Below, piece by piece: positions 25,491-34,207 of a DNA stretch of 64,000 nt. The DNA is from Hyalangium versicolor (GTDB lineage: Bacteria; Myxococcota; Myxococcia; Myxococcales; Myxococcaceae). Numbering within the stretch: the stretch's first letter is position 1; each line of letters opens with the position of its first letter. Made by a program: the position numbers and the translations under genes. The stretch spans positions 62,001 to 126,000 of the forward strand of contig NZ_JAHXBF010000008.1 of assembly GCF_020103695.1 (NCBI RefSeq), written 5' to 3'. The notes below the pieces were generated by a model. It was not told the DNA's origin. It saw nothing but the letters and a program-made list of their open reading frames with translations, and made no database searches.

Positions 25491-26162
25491 ATGACCGCGC
25501 CCGGAACCCTGATCGCCTCCATCTGTGGCCTCTACCTGCTGGCGGTGATCACCCCCGGGCCGAACACGTTCATCGTGACGCGTTTGGCACTGTCCGCCTC
25601 GCGCCGGCACGCGGCCTGGGCCGTGCTGGGAATCGCTCTGGGGAACGCGGCGTGGCTCTGCGTCATCCTGGGCGGGGTGGCCGTACTCCTTCAGCAGATC
25701 CCGGGTGGGATGCGCGCCGTGCGCTATGTGGGTGGGGTGTATCTCGTCTATCTGGGCGTGAAGGGGCTGCGCTCCGCCCTCAAGGCCCCAGTGGCTTCCT
25801 CAGAGGCTCCGGCCATGGCTTCGGCCATGGCTCCAGAGATGGCTCCCGTGGAGCGGGCGCTGGCGGGTGAGGAAGACCGGCCGTTTCGCAGTGGGCTGTT
25901 CGCCAGCCTGTCCAACCCGAACACGATGCCGTTCTATCTGAGTATTCTCGCTCCCACAGCGGCGCCGGAGATTCCCCTGTGGGTGCGCGTGGTAGCCGCC
26001 GCGAGCATCGTGACCATCGCCATGGCGTGGTACGGGACGCTGGCCTGGGGCCTGTCCACCGGGCATGTCCGGCGGGCGTACTCCCGCCGGGAGCCGATCA
26101 TCCGCCGGGTGCTCGCGCTGGTGCTGGTGGTCTACGGAATCCGGCTGTTGGTTTCGGGCTAG
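25491..26162 (+). CDS. LysE/RhtB-family amino-acid exporter
   Basis: A 223-residue membrane protein with about six hydrophobic segments. The N-terminal signature YLLAVITPGPNTFIV is the LysE/RhtB motif, and SNPNTMPFYLS matches the conserved NP-x-x-x-F stretch. A charged, Met/Ala/Glu-rich linker (about 105-140, repeats of AMA and APEM) is longer than usual. It should export amino acids or analogues by proton exchange. The stop codon TAG (26160-26162) shares the palindrome CTAG with the stop codon of the converging nuoM-like gene, so the genes overlap by 4 bp. Confidence 0.88.
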   Translation: MTAPGTLIASICGLYLLAVITPGPNTFIVTRLALSASRRHAAWAVLGIALGNAAWLCVILGGVAVLLQQIPGGMRAVRYVGGVYLVYLGVKGLRSALKAPVASSEAPAMASAMAPEMAPVERALAGEEDRPFRSGLFASLSNPNTMPFYLSILAPTAAPEIPLWVRVVAAASIVTIAMAWYGTLAWGLSTGHVRRAYSRREPIIRRVLALVLVVYGIRLLVSG

Positions 26163-27679
26163 GGCCGCTCGTGGGTCGTGGCGGCCCCGCCCCGCGCGGA
26201 GGACACGCGCTCCACCAGGGTCTCCACCGCATGCTCGCGCACTCGGAGGAGGGGACCCGGGATCACTCCTCCCACGAAGACCAGGGCAAACAATCCCAGG
26301 GCCGCGATGCGCTCGCGCGGCAGCAGATCCTCCACTGTCTCGAGCAGCAACTTCTGCTCCTCGCCCACCCCTCCCAGGAAGGTCTTCTGGAAGGCCCGGA
26401 AGAGGGTGATGGCGCAGAGCGCCGTCGTGAGCAACATGGGCAGTGACACCAGCGGGTGGGCCTCCAACACACCGTGGAGCAGCAGATCCTCACCCACGAA
26501 ACTCAGAGTTCCCGGGAATCCCAGGCTCGCGAAGCTCAGCAGGAAGAAGAAGGCGGCCATCCGGGGCGCCTTGCGCACCAGTCCCCCCAGCCGCGTCATA
26601 TCCGTGGTCCCCGTCCGTGCCCCGAGCACTTGCACCACCAGCTTCAGCCCTGTCAGCGCCACGCCGGTCGCCACGCTCTGAAGCAGCACCCCGGCCACGC
26701 TCTGCGTGTTCATCGTCGCCAGCCCCGCCAGCATCAGCCCGGACTGGCTCACCATGAGGAAGCCCACCGTGCGGCGCAGATCCACCTGCGCCAGCGCCAG
26801 CACCGCACCGTAGAGCCCGCTGAACAGGCCCACCGCCGCGAGCAACGTTCCTCCGGCGGCCCACTCCACCGGCATCAGGGGGATCACCCCTCGCACCAGC
26901 AGGAACAGCCCCGCGTGCACGTTTACCAGCAGCAGGCTCAGCCCGAACGGCCCTCGCGCCATGAGCACCGGCAGCCACGAGTGGAAGGGCACTACCGCCA
27001 TCCGCACACACGCCGCCAGTAGCAGCAGCCCGAAGAGCACCGGCTGCCACGAGCCCGGAACGCCGCGAGCCGCCAGCCCCGTCAGCTCGAACGGATTCTC
27101 GATACCCGCGCGCAAGCCGAGCACGCCCAGCAGCACCGTCACCAGCAGCAGCGGCAAGGTCCCTGCGAGCATGTAGGTCCGGAAGGTCAGCAGGGCCCGG
27201 GACTCCGGTCGCGCTCGTGCGCTCCGGGAGACGAGCACCCAGGCCGGCACCAGCGTGGCCACCCAGAAGGCCGACAGCAGCGCCAGATCCTGCGTGCAGA
27301 AGAAGCCCAGTGTCGCGCTCTCGGTGAGCAGCAGCACCGCCAGCGTGTGCCGATCCAGCATCTGCCGGGGGCCCGCCGCCACCAGGCCCAGGGTGAGCAG
27401 CGCGGTGAGCGACATCGCCACGACACTGGCGCCATCCACGCCCAACTGGAGCAGTACGCCCAGCAGCGGCACCCGGCCCCACGCGTCCACGAGCTGCGGA
27501 CCTGGCTGGCCGCTCCGGAACAGCCCGATCGCTACGCCCGCGAGGGCCAGGGTGACGGCCGACACGCCGATGGCCAGCTGGCGCGCGCGTGCAGGCTGAC
27601 GGATCCACGCGAGCGTCGCGGCCCCCAGGGCCGGCACCGCCACGAGCATCGAGAGAAGAGGAAGGGACGTCGCCTGCAT
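26159..27679 (-). CDS. NuoM-like membrane subunit of the inorganic-carbon operon
   Basis: A 506-residue protein with about 14 hydrophobic segments, of the proton-conducting transporter (NuoL/M/N, MrpA/D) family. It is the last gene of sulP-dabA-dabB-nuoM-like; its ATG overlaps the dabB stop as TGATG. Two residues needed for proton transfer in NuoM are missing: the helix-5 glutamate (FWE in NuoM) is Val140 in FWVATLVP, and the helix-7 lysine (VKM.VVP) is Arg226 in VRMAVVPFH. It may therefore be a structural or modified ion-channel partner. No complex I genes are nearby, so it is not a stray nuo gene. The role in carbon uptake is inferred from the operon. Confidence 0.85.
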   Translation of the reverse strand: MQATSLPLLSMLVAVPALGAATLAWIRQPARARQLAIGVSAVTLALAGVAIGLFRSGQPGPQLVDAWGRVPLLGVLLQLGVDGASVVAMSLTALLTLGLVAAGPRQMLDRHTLAVLLLTESATLGFFCTQDLALLSAFWVATLVPAWVLVSRSARARPESRALLTFRTYMLAGTLPLLLVTVLLGVLGLRAGIENPFELTGLAARGVPGSWQPVLFGLLLLAACVRMAVVPFHSWLPVLMARGPFGLSLLLVNVHAGLFLLVRGVIPLMPVEWAAGGTLLAAVGLFSGLYGAVLALAQVDLRRTVGFLMVSQSGLMLAGLATMNTQSVAGVLLQSVATGVALTGLKLVVQVLGARTGTTDMTRLGGLVRKAPRMAAFFFLLSFASLGFPGTLSFVGEDLLLHGVLEAHPLVSLPMLLTTALCAITLFRAFQKTFLGGVGEEQKLLLETVEDLLPRERIAALGLFALVFVGGVIPGPLLRVREHAVETLVERVSSARGGAATTHERP

Positions 27680-29097
27680 CACACAGCTCCTGTCGACTCG
27701 CCGTTCGATGAACGATCGGCTGTCAGCACCTCGGTCTCAGGCGTGGTGCGAGGCGCGGGCTTCGAGGTCCAGCCGCTCAGCGCACCCACCCAATACCTCT
27801 CGACCTGATCGATCCACTGTCCCAGGCGGAGCAGCGGACGCATCGCCCAGCTCTCGTGCAGCACCTCCAGGGCGAAGCGTTCCAGCGCCAGCCGGTAGAG
27901 GCGCCGCACCAGTCCCTGGGGGAGCGCGCGGTGCACCACCGCCACGGCCGGAGCCTGCGCCGCCTGGAGCGCTGACCGGCGGGCCTGCACCTCGCGCAGC
28001 GCCGAAGGGGCCCGTAGCAACTGCAAGCACCGGAGGCACGCATGCGCCACCAGGTGCACCAGCGCCAACTGGTACAGCCCCAGACCCACCTCGGCGAAGA
28101 TCAATCCCACCTGGGTGAGCACTCCGTACGCCAGCGCGCTCTTCACATCCGTCTGCACGCGCCAGGCGAGCGTGGCGTGCACGGCCGTCACCAGTCCCAC
28201 CCCCACCAGCGCGATGGACACCACAGGAGAGGACGCCAGCAGCGGCGCGGCCCTCAGCAGCAGGTACACGCCCGCATGCACCGAGAGCGCTCCATAGAAG
28301 AGGGCGCTCGAGGGCGTCGGCCCCTCCATCGCCCGGGGCAGCCAACTGCTGAAGGGGAACTGGGCCGACTTGCCCATGGCCGCCACCACCAGGCAGAGCC
28401 CCAGCACCGTCATCTGTACCTCGCCCGCCGCCACGGCTGGACCCGGCCACGGCTTCGCTCCGAGCGCCTCTGTCCACTCGGCCGTCCCCAGCCAGTGGTG
28501 CAGCAGCACCGCGCCCACCAGCAGGCCCATGTCGCACAGCCGGTAGATGGTGAAGGCCCTCAGCCCGGAGCGCACCGGAGTCGTCCGCTCCTGGAAGAAG
28601 GCGATCAGCATCACCGACGACAGGCCCACCATCTCCCAGCCCGCGAAGAGCAGATCCGCGCTCCCCGCCTCCACCAGCAGCAGCATGCCCGTGGCGAAGA
28701 GCGCCAGCAGCAGGAAGAAGCGCGCGAAGCCCTGCTCACGGTGCAGGTAGTTCACCGAGAACCGGCCGATGAGCAGGGTGATGGCGCTGACCAGCACCAT
28801 CATCGTCAGCGACAGGCGATCGAAGAGGAAGGACACCTCGAAGCTGTACTCGCCGGCGGAGAACCACGGCCCCAGGTTCAGCACCAGCACATCCTGGTGG
28901 CGCGTCAGCAGGATGATCGCCGTCGCCGCCGAGCTCACCAGCGACAACCACAGCGAGCGGAGCACCCAGGCCGACACAGCCCGCTCCCGCGGAGCGCGGG
29001 ACAGCAGCAGGGTGCAACCCAGCAGCAGGAGGGCCAGCGCGGGCCAGAGGGGCACTGAGGCAGCGAGCAGCCCCACCTCGAAATCACTGAGCTGCAT
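27679..29097 (-). CDS. dabB: DabB, NuoL-like ion-translocating subunit of DIC transporter
   Basis: A 472-residue, multi-helix membrane protein of the proton-conducting family. Unlike its downstream partner it keeps the key residues: Glu155 in FAGWEMVGLSS and Lys243 in MGKSAQFPF, followed by SSWLPRAMEGPTPSSAL, the NuoL/DabB hallmark. With DabA it forms the two-part DAB (MpsAB) system, in which the ion flow drives hydration of CO2 to bicarbonate in the cytoplasm. The start ATG 29097 lies 14 bp inside the dabA end; ATG 29115 is an alternative. The gene order dabA-dabB is the reverse of some mpsAB operons. Confidence 0.88.
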   Translation of the reverse strand: MQLSDFEVGLLAASVPLWPALALLLLGCTLLLSRAPRERAVSAWVLRSLWLSLVSSAATAIILLTRHQDVLVLNLGPWFSAGEYSFEVSFLFDRLSLTMMVLVSAITLLIGRFSVNYLHREQGFARFFLLLALFATGMLLLVEAGSADLLFAGWEMVGLSSVMLIAFFQERTTPVRSGLRAFTIYRLCDMGLLVGAVLLHHWLGTAEWTEALGAKPWPGPAVAAGEVQMTVLGLCLVVAAMGKSAQFPFSSWLPRAMEGPTPSSALFYGALSVHAGVYLLLRAAPLLASSPVVSIALVGVGLVTAVHATLAWRVQTDVKSALAYGVLTQVGLIFAEVGLGLYQLALVHLVAHACLRCLQLLRAPSALREVQARRSALQAAQAPAVAVVHRALPQGLVRRLYRLALERFALEVLHESWAMRPLLRLGQWIDQVERYWVGALSGWTSKPAPRTTPETEVLTADRSSNGESTGAV

Positions 29098-32000
29098 GGA
29101 CGGAATCCCCAACATGGTGAGAGGGAGCCCGGCGCCGTTTCACGGGGGACTCCAACGTGGTGTCGATCAACGCAGGCGGTAGGAAGTCCCGCTGCCCGCG
29201 GTACCACTCGGGCGAAGCGGAGACCACCGGCAGCGGTGCCTCGGGCGGGGTGACGGGCTGGAAGCCTCGGGGCGTGAAGCGCTGCATGACGCCCGTCTCG
29301 GGGTCCACGCTCACCAACTGCACCCAGCCGTTGCCAACGAGCTCACGCACCTCGGGCTGGCGCTCGTAGATGCCCCCGAGCACCGCCGGGCTTGCCTCCA
29401 CGATGATGAGCAGGCGCACTGGCTCGTGGATCTCGATCATCTGCCGAGGCAGCCCCGTGCGCAGATCGCTCTCCACCCCGTCCATCACCCCGAGCAGGCC
29501 GGTGAGGTTGTGGGGCAGCTTGGTGCCACACCCATAGCGGTCGTTGTCGACGCAGGAGAAGTAGTACTCCAGGTTGATGCCGGCTCCCACGGGCCCGACC
29601 GCCGCCAGGATGCGCTCCAGGATGGAGCCCGTGGCGTCGATGGTCGGGTCGTACGAGACGAGGAAGGAGCGGCGATCCAGGAACAGCCCCCGCGTCAGCG
29701 CGCGGCGGCCCACGACGCAGGCCGCGTTCGTGACGTGACCCAGCTCCGGCCGGGCCTGGCTCAGGTCCGCCGCGCGCTCCTCCACGTGCCGCAGCGCCGC
29801 GGAGGGCGAGAGCGAGAGGGGGGCGGACGCGAAGCGGCGGCAGCGCTCGTGCGCGGAGAGCGTCCGCGCCCGGTCCATCATCTTCCGGAACACTACCAGC
29901 TCTTCACGAAGCGACGCGGGGAGCAGCTCCGTGTCGGAGAGCACCACCTCGTCCGTGGTGGTGTTGTGGAGCCCGCCGACGAAGGCGGTGGTGTCGGGAA
30001 TGTCGATGCCGCGCGTGCGGAGCACCGCCCGCACCTCGGGTCGGTTGGCCATCTCCGCGAAGAGGCGAGCGTTGGGGCCTCCGTGCTGACCGCCGCAGGC
30101 GCCGCAGTCGTACGCGGACTGGTGCGGGTTGTTGACGCTGATCGCGCCGTGGCCCAACAGCACCACCAGCGGGGCGAAGTTCTTCACCAGCCCCACGTTC
30201 TGCAGCGTGGCGGCCACGCGATCCGCCTGCTCGGTCACCGTGAAGCCCGTGGGCTTGATGTCCGCAGCCGGGGGCGTGTCGTCCGTGCGATGACCCGTCA
30301 GCACCGTTCGCGGAGCGGGCAGCATCTTCCGGGACAGGGCGCGGCGCATGCGATCCACCGTGCGCGGGAAGAACAGGTGCAGCGGCAGCAGCAGCGCGGA
30401 GAGCAGACCCAGCAGCGGCGTCAGCAGCCAGCCCAGCTCCAGCGAGTGTGAGCCCATGTGCAGCCCGTGATCGAACCGGGCCCACAGGGCGCGCAGCCTC
30501 GCGCGAGCCTGGGCCAGATGCCCGTGGTCCGGGTGCGGGCGCTCCATTACCTGGTGCCGAGGCGTGACGACCACCGGGCACAGGGCGGCGCTGGCGGCAT
30601 CGTCCAGGCCTCGGAAGTCCATCGCGACGCCGAAGAAGCCCGCCACGCCGAACGTCTCGTGCCGGGGGCTGAGCTCCTCGAAGTGACGGCGGATCGCCTC
30701 CTCGCGATCGTCTATGCAGAAGAGCACCTGGAAGTGCGGATCCCGCACCTTGCGCAGCGCCTCCGGGCGGCGGCGGTTCTGTGCCACGCCCTGGAGCACC
30801 TGCATCCGGTAGTGGTGCTCGTAGGCCTCCTGCCACACCCGGCGGCGTTCGGTAGCGTCGAAGGCGTCGAGCCAGGCGAGCAGTGCCTGGCGCCGGGGCA
30901 GTGGGAAGTCCGTCACCTCCAGGGCCGTCATGCCCGCCAGTTGCGCGAACTGGAAGAGGCGCCAGCTGCCCGCCTCCGCCGGTCGATCGAGCTGGGAAGA
31001 AGGCGGGGGCGCCAGACGCCGGGCCTGCTCCATCAGCCCCGCCAGCGGGCCGGTGTAGCCCATTCGCCGCCGCGCCACATCGCGCAGGGCGAAGAGCTCC
31101 AAGGTGAGACGCACGGCCAGGAAGTCCATCAGCGAAGCCGGAGGTGCGCCCGCGGGCCGATCCCCAGGGTGGGTCTCCAGCCGGCTCATCATCCCGGCCC
31201 AGCCAGGCAGCGCGAGCAGCACGCGAGTGAGGGCATGCTCCCAGTGAGCGTCGGGGATGCCCAGCTCATCGAGCGCTGCCAGCACCACATCCCGAGCAGA
31301 CAGGTTCCGGGCCTCGGACTGGGCGAGCTCCTGCTCCAGTCCCGCGAGCCACGGCGGCAGCACACCGCTGCCCCGCAGTTTCATGGCGCGCCAGGCGAAA
31401 TAGAGCCCGCGATCGCGGTCGGGCATGCTCCAGTGCGCCACACCTTGATCGAGGAAGGCCGAGCACGCCCGGATGAGGTGCGGGTGCACCAGGTCCGCCA
31501 CGTCCTCGCCCGTCACCTCCCGTAGCACCTCGCGGTGGCTGCGCACCGGCTCCGCTTGCTCTTCCGCTGCCTGGGGCTTCGTCTGGAGCAGCGGGGTGCG
31601 GCACGCCGCCCACAGCGCGCTGACTGCGAAGGCTTCGGGATTGCGGCGCAGCCTCTCCTTCAAGGAGGGCAGGGTGCCGTCACCGCCAAAGGCCGCCGCC
31701 AGTGCCTGTGCGGCATCGGTGCTTGCCTCCAGCGAAGGTCCCAGCAGGGCCTTCGCCAGATCAGCCAGCGTCCAGTCCCGGCCCACGCGCTCCATCCACG
31801 CGCGCAGCCCTTCGGTGGAGCGCTGGAGGAACCGCACCCGCGTGGTTTCGGGCACATCCTCGCGAAGCCGCTGCGAGGCGGCCAGCTCGGCCATGCGCCA
31901 GCGCAGCGAGGCCGCGGTCTCCACGGGCAGCGGATAGAGCATCGCCAGCCGCTCCAACTCCCCGCGCTCGATGGGGCCCGGGGCCAGCTCCACCACGGAC

Positions 32001-32302
32001 TCGCTCGCATCCCGCTCGGCCAGGGCCGCATCCAGGTCCGCGTCGGTGATGCGCCCCTGCTGGTAGAGCTCGCGATAGCGGGACTCGGGCAGGTAGGACT
32101 CCGTGCCAAAGGTCGCGCTCGCGGCGGCCAGGGCCTCGTGGAAGGGCAGGTGCTGGAAGGCGTGCAGCGTGTTGTGGTGCACGAACACCCCAATGGGGCC
32201 CTGGATCGGGAGCAGGTGGGCCGCGTGGGCCAACACCTGTCCCAGCCGCTCTCCGCGCTCTCCGGCGGGAACGTGATCGGCAACGTGATGCGGTTGACTC
32301 AT
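29084..32302 (-). CDS. dabA: DabA (DUF2309), carbonic-anhydrase-like subunit of DIC transporter
   Basis: A 1072-residue protein. The beta-carbonic-anhydrase-type zinc site known from Halothiobacillus DabA is complete: Cys529 and Asp531 in LFCIDDREE, His718 in LGHGA, and Cys733 in DCGACGG, with the same internal spacings (2 and 15 residues) as the studied protein. The sequence before the first Cys is about 180 residues longer than in the Halothiobacillus protein. The longer in-frame ORF upstream of 32302 is Arg/Ser-rich shadow of sulP, so ATG 32302 (MSQPHHVADHV), 10 bp after the sulP stop, is the start. It acts at the inner membrane with DabB. Confidence 0.93.
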   Translation of the reverse strand: MSQPHHVADHVPAGERGERLGQVLAHAAHLLPIQGPIGVFVHHNTLHAFQHLPFHEALAAASATFGTESYLPESRYRELYQQGRITDADLDAALAERDASESVVELAPGPIERGELERLAMLYPLPVETAASLRWRMAELAASQRLREDVPETTRVRFLQRSTEGLRAWMERVGRDWTLADLAKALLGPSLEASTDAAQALAAAFGGDGTLPSLKERLRRNPEAFAVSALWAACRTPLLQTKPQAAEEQAEPVRSHREVLREVTGEDVADLVHPHLIRACSAFLDQGVAHWSMPDRDRGLYFAWRAMKLRGSGVLPPWLAGLEQELAQSEARNLSARDVVLAALDELGIPDAHWEHALTRVLLALPGWAGMMSRLETHPGDRPAGAPPASLMDFLAVRLTLELFALRDVARRRMGYTGPLAGLMEQARRLAPPPSSQLDRPAEAGSWRLFQFAQLAGMTALEVTDFPLPRRQALLAWLDAFDATERRRVWQEAYEHHYRMQVLQGVAQNRRRPEALRKVRDPHFQVLFCIDDREEAIRRHFEELSPRHETFGVAGFFGVAMDFRGLDDAASAALCPVVVTPRHQVMERPHPDHGHLAQARARLRALWARFDHGLHMGSHSLELGWLLTPLLGLLSALLLPLHLFFPRTVDRMRRALSRKMLPAPRTVLTGHRTDDTPPAADIKPTGFTVTEQADRVAATLQNVGLVKNFAPLVVLLGHGAISVNNPHQSAYDCGACGGQHGGPNARLFAEMANRPEVRAVLRTRGIDIPDTTAFVGGLHNTTTDEVVLSDTELLPASLREELVVFRKMMDRARTLSAHERCRRFASAPLSLSPSAALRHVEERAADLSQARPELGHVTNAACVVGRRALTRGLFLDRRSFLVSYDPTIDATGSILERILAAVGPVGAGINLEYYFSCVDNDRYGCGTKLPHNLTGLLGVMDGVESDLRTGLPRQMIEIHEPVRLLIIVEASPAVLGGIYERQPEVRELVGNGWVQLVSVDPETGVMQRFTPRGFQPVTPPEAPLPVVSASPEWYRGQRDFLPPALIDTTLESPVKRRRAPSHHVGDSVHAAQ

Positions 32303-32312
32303 GGCGTGAGGC

Positions 32313-33953
32313 TCAAGAGGTGAGGCCGAGGTTCGCGTCCGCCGTCTTCTTCTTCGCGGACAGCGGGTGTCCGGAGAGGCTGCGGTGCTTCTCCAGCCCG
32401 AGGATGCGGAAGTGGCGGCCCTGCTGGGAGAACTCGTGCTCCAGCTCGTGCAGCCGTTCCATCGTCGTGTGGTCCACCAGCCGCGCGTGGGACAGATCCA
32501 GCTCCACATGCCGGGCGCTGCTCTGCTGCAGCAGGTGCTTCTTGATGGTGAGGTAATTGGTGAAGACGGCCGCGTGCCGCACGCGCAGCATCACGCGGTC
32601 CTCGGCGTGGTGCGTCTCGATCTCCGGCCGGAACAGGCTGCGCAGCGGCGCGCCGTTGAACAGGTGCACCACCGTCTTCAGCGCGATGCCCGAGGCCACG
32701 CCCACCAGCAGGTCCGTGGCCAGCGTCACCACCAGCGTGAAGGAGAAGATGACCAGCTGCTCGGCACCGATGCGGAACGTCTTCACGAACTCGCTCGGAG
32801 AGGCCAGCCGCACGCCCGTGAAGATCAGCATGGCGGCCAGCGCGGCCAGCGGGATGCGGTGGATGAGCATGGGCGCGAACGCCACGAAGAGCAGCAGGAA
32901 CAGGCCGTGGAAGAAGTTGGACAGCCGGCTCTTCGCGCCCGCGTTGATGTTGGCCGAGCTGCGGACGATCTCGGAGATCATCGGCAGGCCGCCCAGCAGC
33001 CCGCAGAGGAGGTTGCCCACGCCGGTGGCCAGTAGGTCCTTGTCCAGGTCCGAACGGCGCTTCTGGGGATCCAACATGTCCACGGCCTTGGCGCTCAGCA
33101 GCGACTCGATGCTGCCCACCAGGGCGAACATGGCCACGTACTTGAGGGAAGTACCCGAGAGGACACTCGAGAAGTCCGGGAAGGTGATGGCAGAAAGCAG
33201 GTTGCCTGGGAGATTGACCAGGAAGCTGGGCCCCACGGTGTAGGCGCTCTGGGACCAGGTGAAGGTGTGCTCATGGTCGAGATCGAAGATCAGCCCCATG
33301 GGAATGGCGGCCAGCAGCACCAGCAGCGGCGCCGGGACGCGCTTGAGGGCCGGGATGCGCTGGCTGAGCGCCAGGTGGCCGAAGATCAGCACCAGGCTGA
33401 CGATCCCGATGAGGCCAATCTCCGGGTTCATCTTCGCCACGCTGTGGGGGATCTCCGCCAGCAGCGCGAAGGGCGTCTTGCTCTGGGGCGTGACGCCCAG
33501 CAGCGTGTGCGCCTGCTTGGAGAAGATGATCACTCCGATGGCCGCGAGCATCCCGTGCACCACGGAGGAGGGAAAGAAGTCCCCCAGCTTCCCCGAGCGC
33601 AGCACCGCGAAGAGGATCTGCACCACTGCGGCCAGGGTGATGGTGGCCAGTGCACGCCGGTAGCCCAGCTGCATATCGCCCCCGCCCAACTCCTGAACCG
33701 CGCCGATGGCGATGGCGATCAGTCCCGCCGCAGGTCCTTTGATCGTCAACCTTGCACTGCCCAGCCAGGTGCAGAGGATGCCACCCACTACGGCGGTGAG
33801 GATGCCTGCCACCGGTGGGAAGCCGCTGGCCATCGCGATTCCCAGGCAGAGGGGCATGGCGATGAGGAAGACCAGGAACCCGGAGACGATGTCGCTCTTC
33901 CACGCGGGTGCCGCGGAGCTGGCCCGGGTCGCGGAATCAGTCGGTGACTGCAT
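32313..33953 (-). CDS. SulP-family anion transporter, likely bicarbonate importer, with STAS domain
   Basis: A 546-residue transporter. It begins with WKSDIVSGFLVFLIAMPLCL, the SulP entry motif, has about 12 hydrophobic segments, and ends in a STAS domain (about 430-535; HVELDLSHARLVDHTTMERL). The start ATG 33953 is decided by GGAGGT 11 nt upstream. SulP proteins import sulfate or, in the BicA group, bicarbonate with Na+. As the first gene of an operon with dabA and dabB, bicarbonate is the likely substrate (inference). A divergent ECF sigma operon shares its promoter region. Confidence 0.88.
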   Translation of the reverse strand: MQSPTDSATRASSAAPAWKSDIVSGFLVFLIAMPLCLGIAMASGFPPVAGILTAVVGGILCTWLGSARLTIKGPAAGLIAIAIGAVQELGGGDMQLGYRRALATITLAAVVQILFAVLRSGKLGDFFPSSVVHGMLAAIGVIIFSKQAHTLLGVTPQSKTPFALLAEIPHSVAKMNPEIGLIGIVSLVLIFGHLALSQRIPALKRVPAPLLVLLAAIPMGLIFDLDHEHTFTWSQSAYTVGPSFLVNLPGNLLSAITFPDFSSVLSGTSLKYVAMFALVGSIESLLSAKAVDMLDPQKRRSDLDKDLLATGVGNLLCGLLGGLPMISEIVRSSANINAGAKSRLSNFFHGLFLLLFVAFAPMLIHRIPLAALAAMLIFTGVRLASPSEFVKTFRIGAEQLVIFSFTLVVTLATDLLVGVASGIALKTVVHLFNGAPLRSLFRPEIETHHAEDRVMLRVRHAAVFTNYLTIKKHLLQQSSARHVELDLSHARLVDHTTMERLHELEHEFSQQGRHFRILGLEKHRSLSGHPLSAKKKTADANLGLTS

Positions 33954-34035
33954 GACTTCTCTACCTCCACACATAGGAGAGCAGACGCGAATGTCAGACA
34001 GCGGCGCGCCCGCTCAGGGGGACGCAAGGAGGACG

Positions 34036-34057
34036 TAACGAAACTTTTTCGGGTTCC
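34036..34057 (-). promoter_or_regulatory. Candidate ECF-type promoter for sulP-dab operon
   Basis: On the minus strand GGAACC (34057-34052) is followed by CGTT after 11 bp and CGTCC after 16 bp. GGAACC with a CGTC-type -10 at about 16-17 bp is a common ECF sigma promoter layout. It lies 83 bp before the sulP ATG. Confidence 0.4.
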
Positions 34058-34129
34058 CGGAGGATTTGCTGCTTATTCAACGTTCGAGCGGGCAGCCGAA
34101 CGGAGCCGGCCGCTGAAAGAAAAAACGAG

Positions 34130-34157
34130 GGAACCGGATTGAATCTCGTTCCATCAA
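34130..34157 (+). promoter_or_regulatory. Candidate ECF-type promoter for the sigma factor operon
   Basis: GGAACC at 34130-34135, then 11 bp, then CGTT (34147-34150), then CATCAAG 16 bp after GGAACC. This is the same GGAACC-N11-CGTT arrangement as the opposite-strand element at 34057-34037, giving a mirrored pair. It would fit autoregulation by the sigma factor encoded at 34194. Confidence 0.4.
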
Positions 34158-34171
34158 GAGGAGGAGCAGTG

Positions 34172-34207
34172 ATGCAGAGGCTAGAGGGTCGCGATGCGAG
34201 CTCGTAA
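34172..34207 (+). CDS. 11-codon leader ORF overlapping the sigma factor start
   Basis: ATG at 34172 reads MQRLEGRDASS and stops at TAA 34205-34207. It has by far the best ribosome site in the region (GAGGAGGAG ending 5-7 nt before it), better than that of the sigma gene itself. It overlaps the sigma start (34194) by 14 bp in another frame, so ribosomes finishing it could restart on the sigma factor. Whether it is translated is inference from the site strength. Confidence 0.4.
   Translation: MQRLEGRDASS

Noticed and set aside
34037..34057. GGAACC-N11-CGTT as a complete sigma promoter by itself
   Set aside because: An 11-bp spacer is too short for a -35/-10 pair; only the longer reading to CGTCC fits, so the element is kept as a candidate site and not as a proven promoter.
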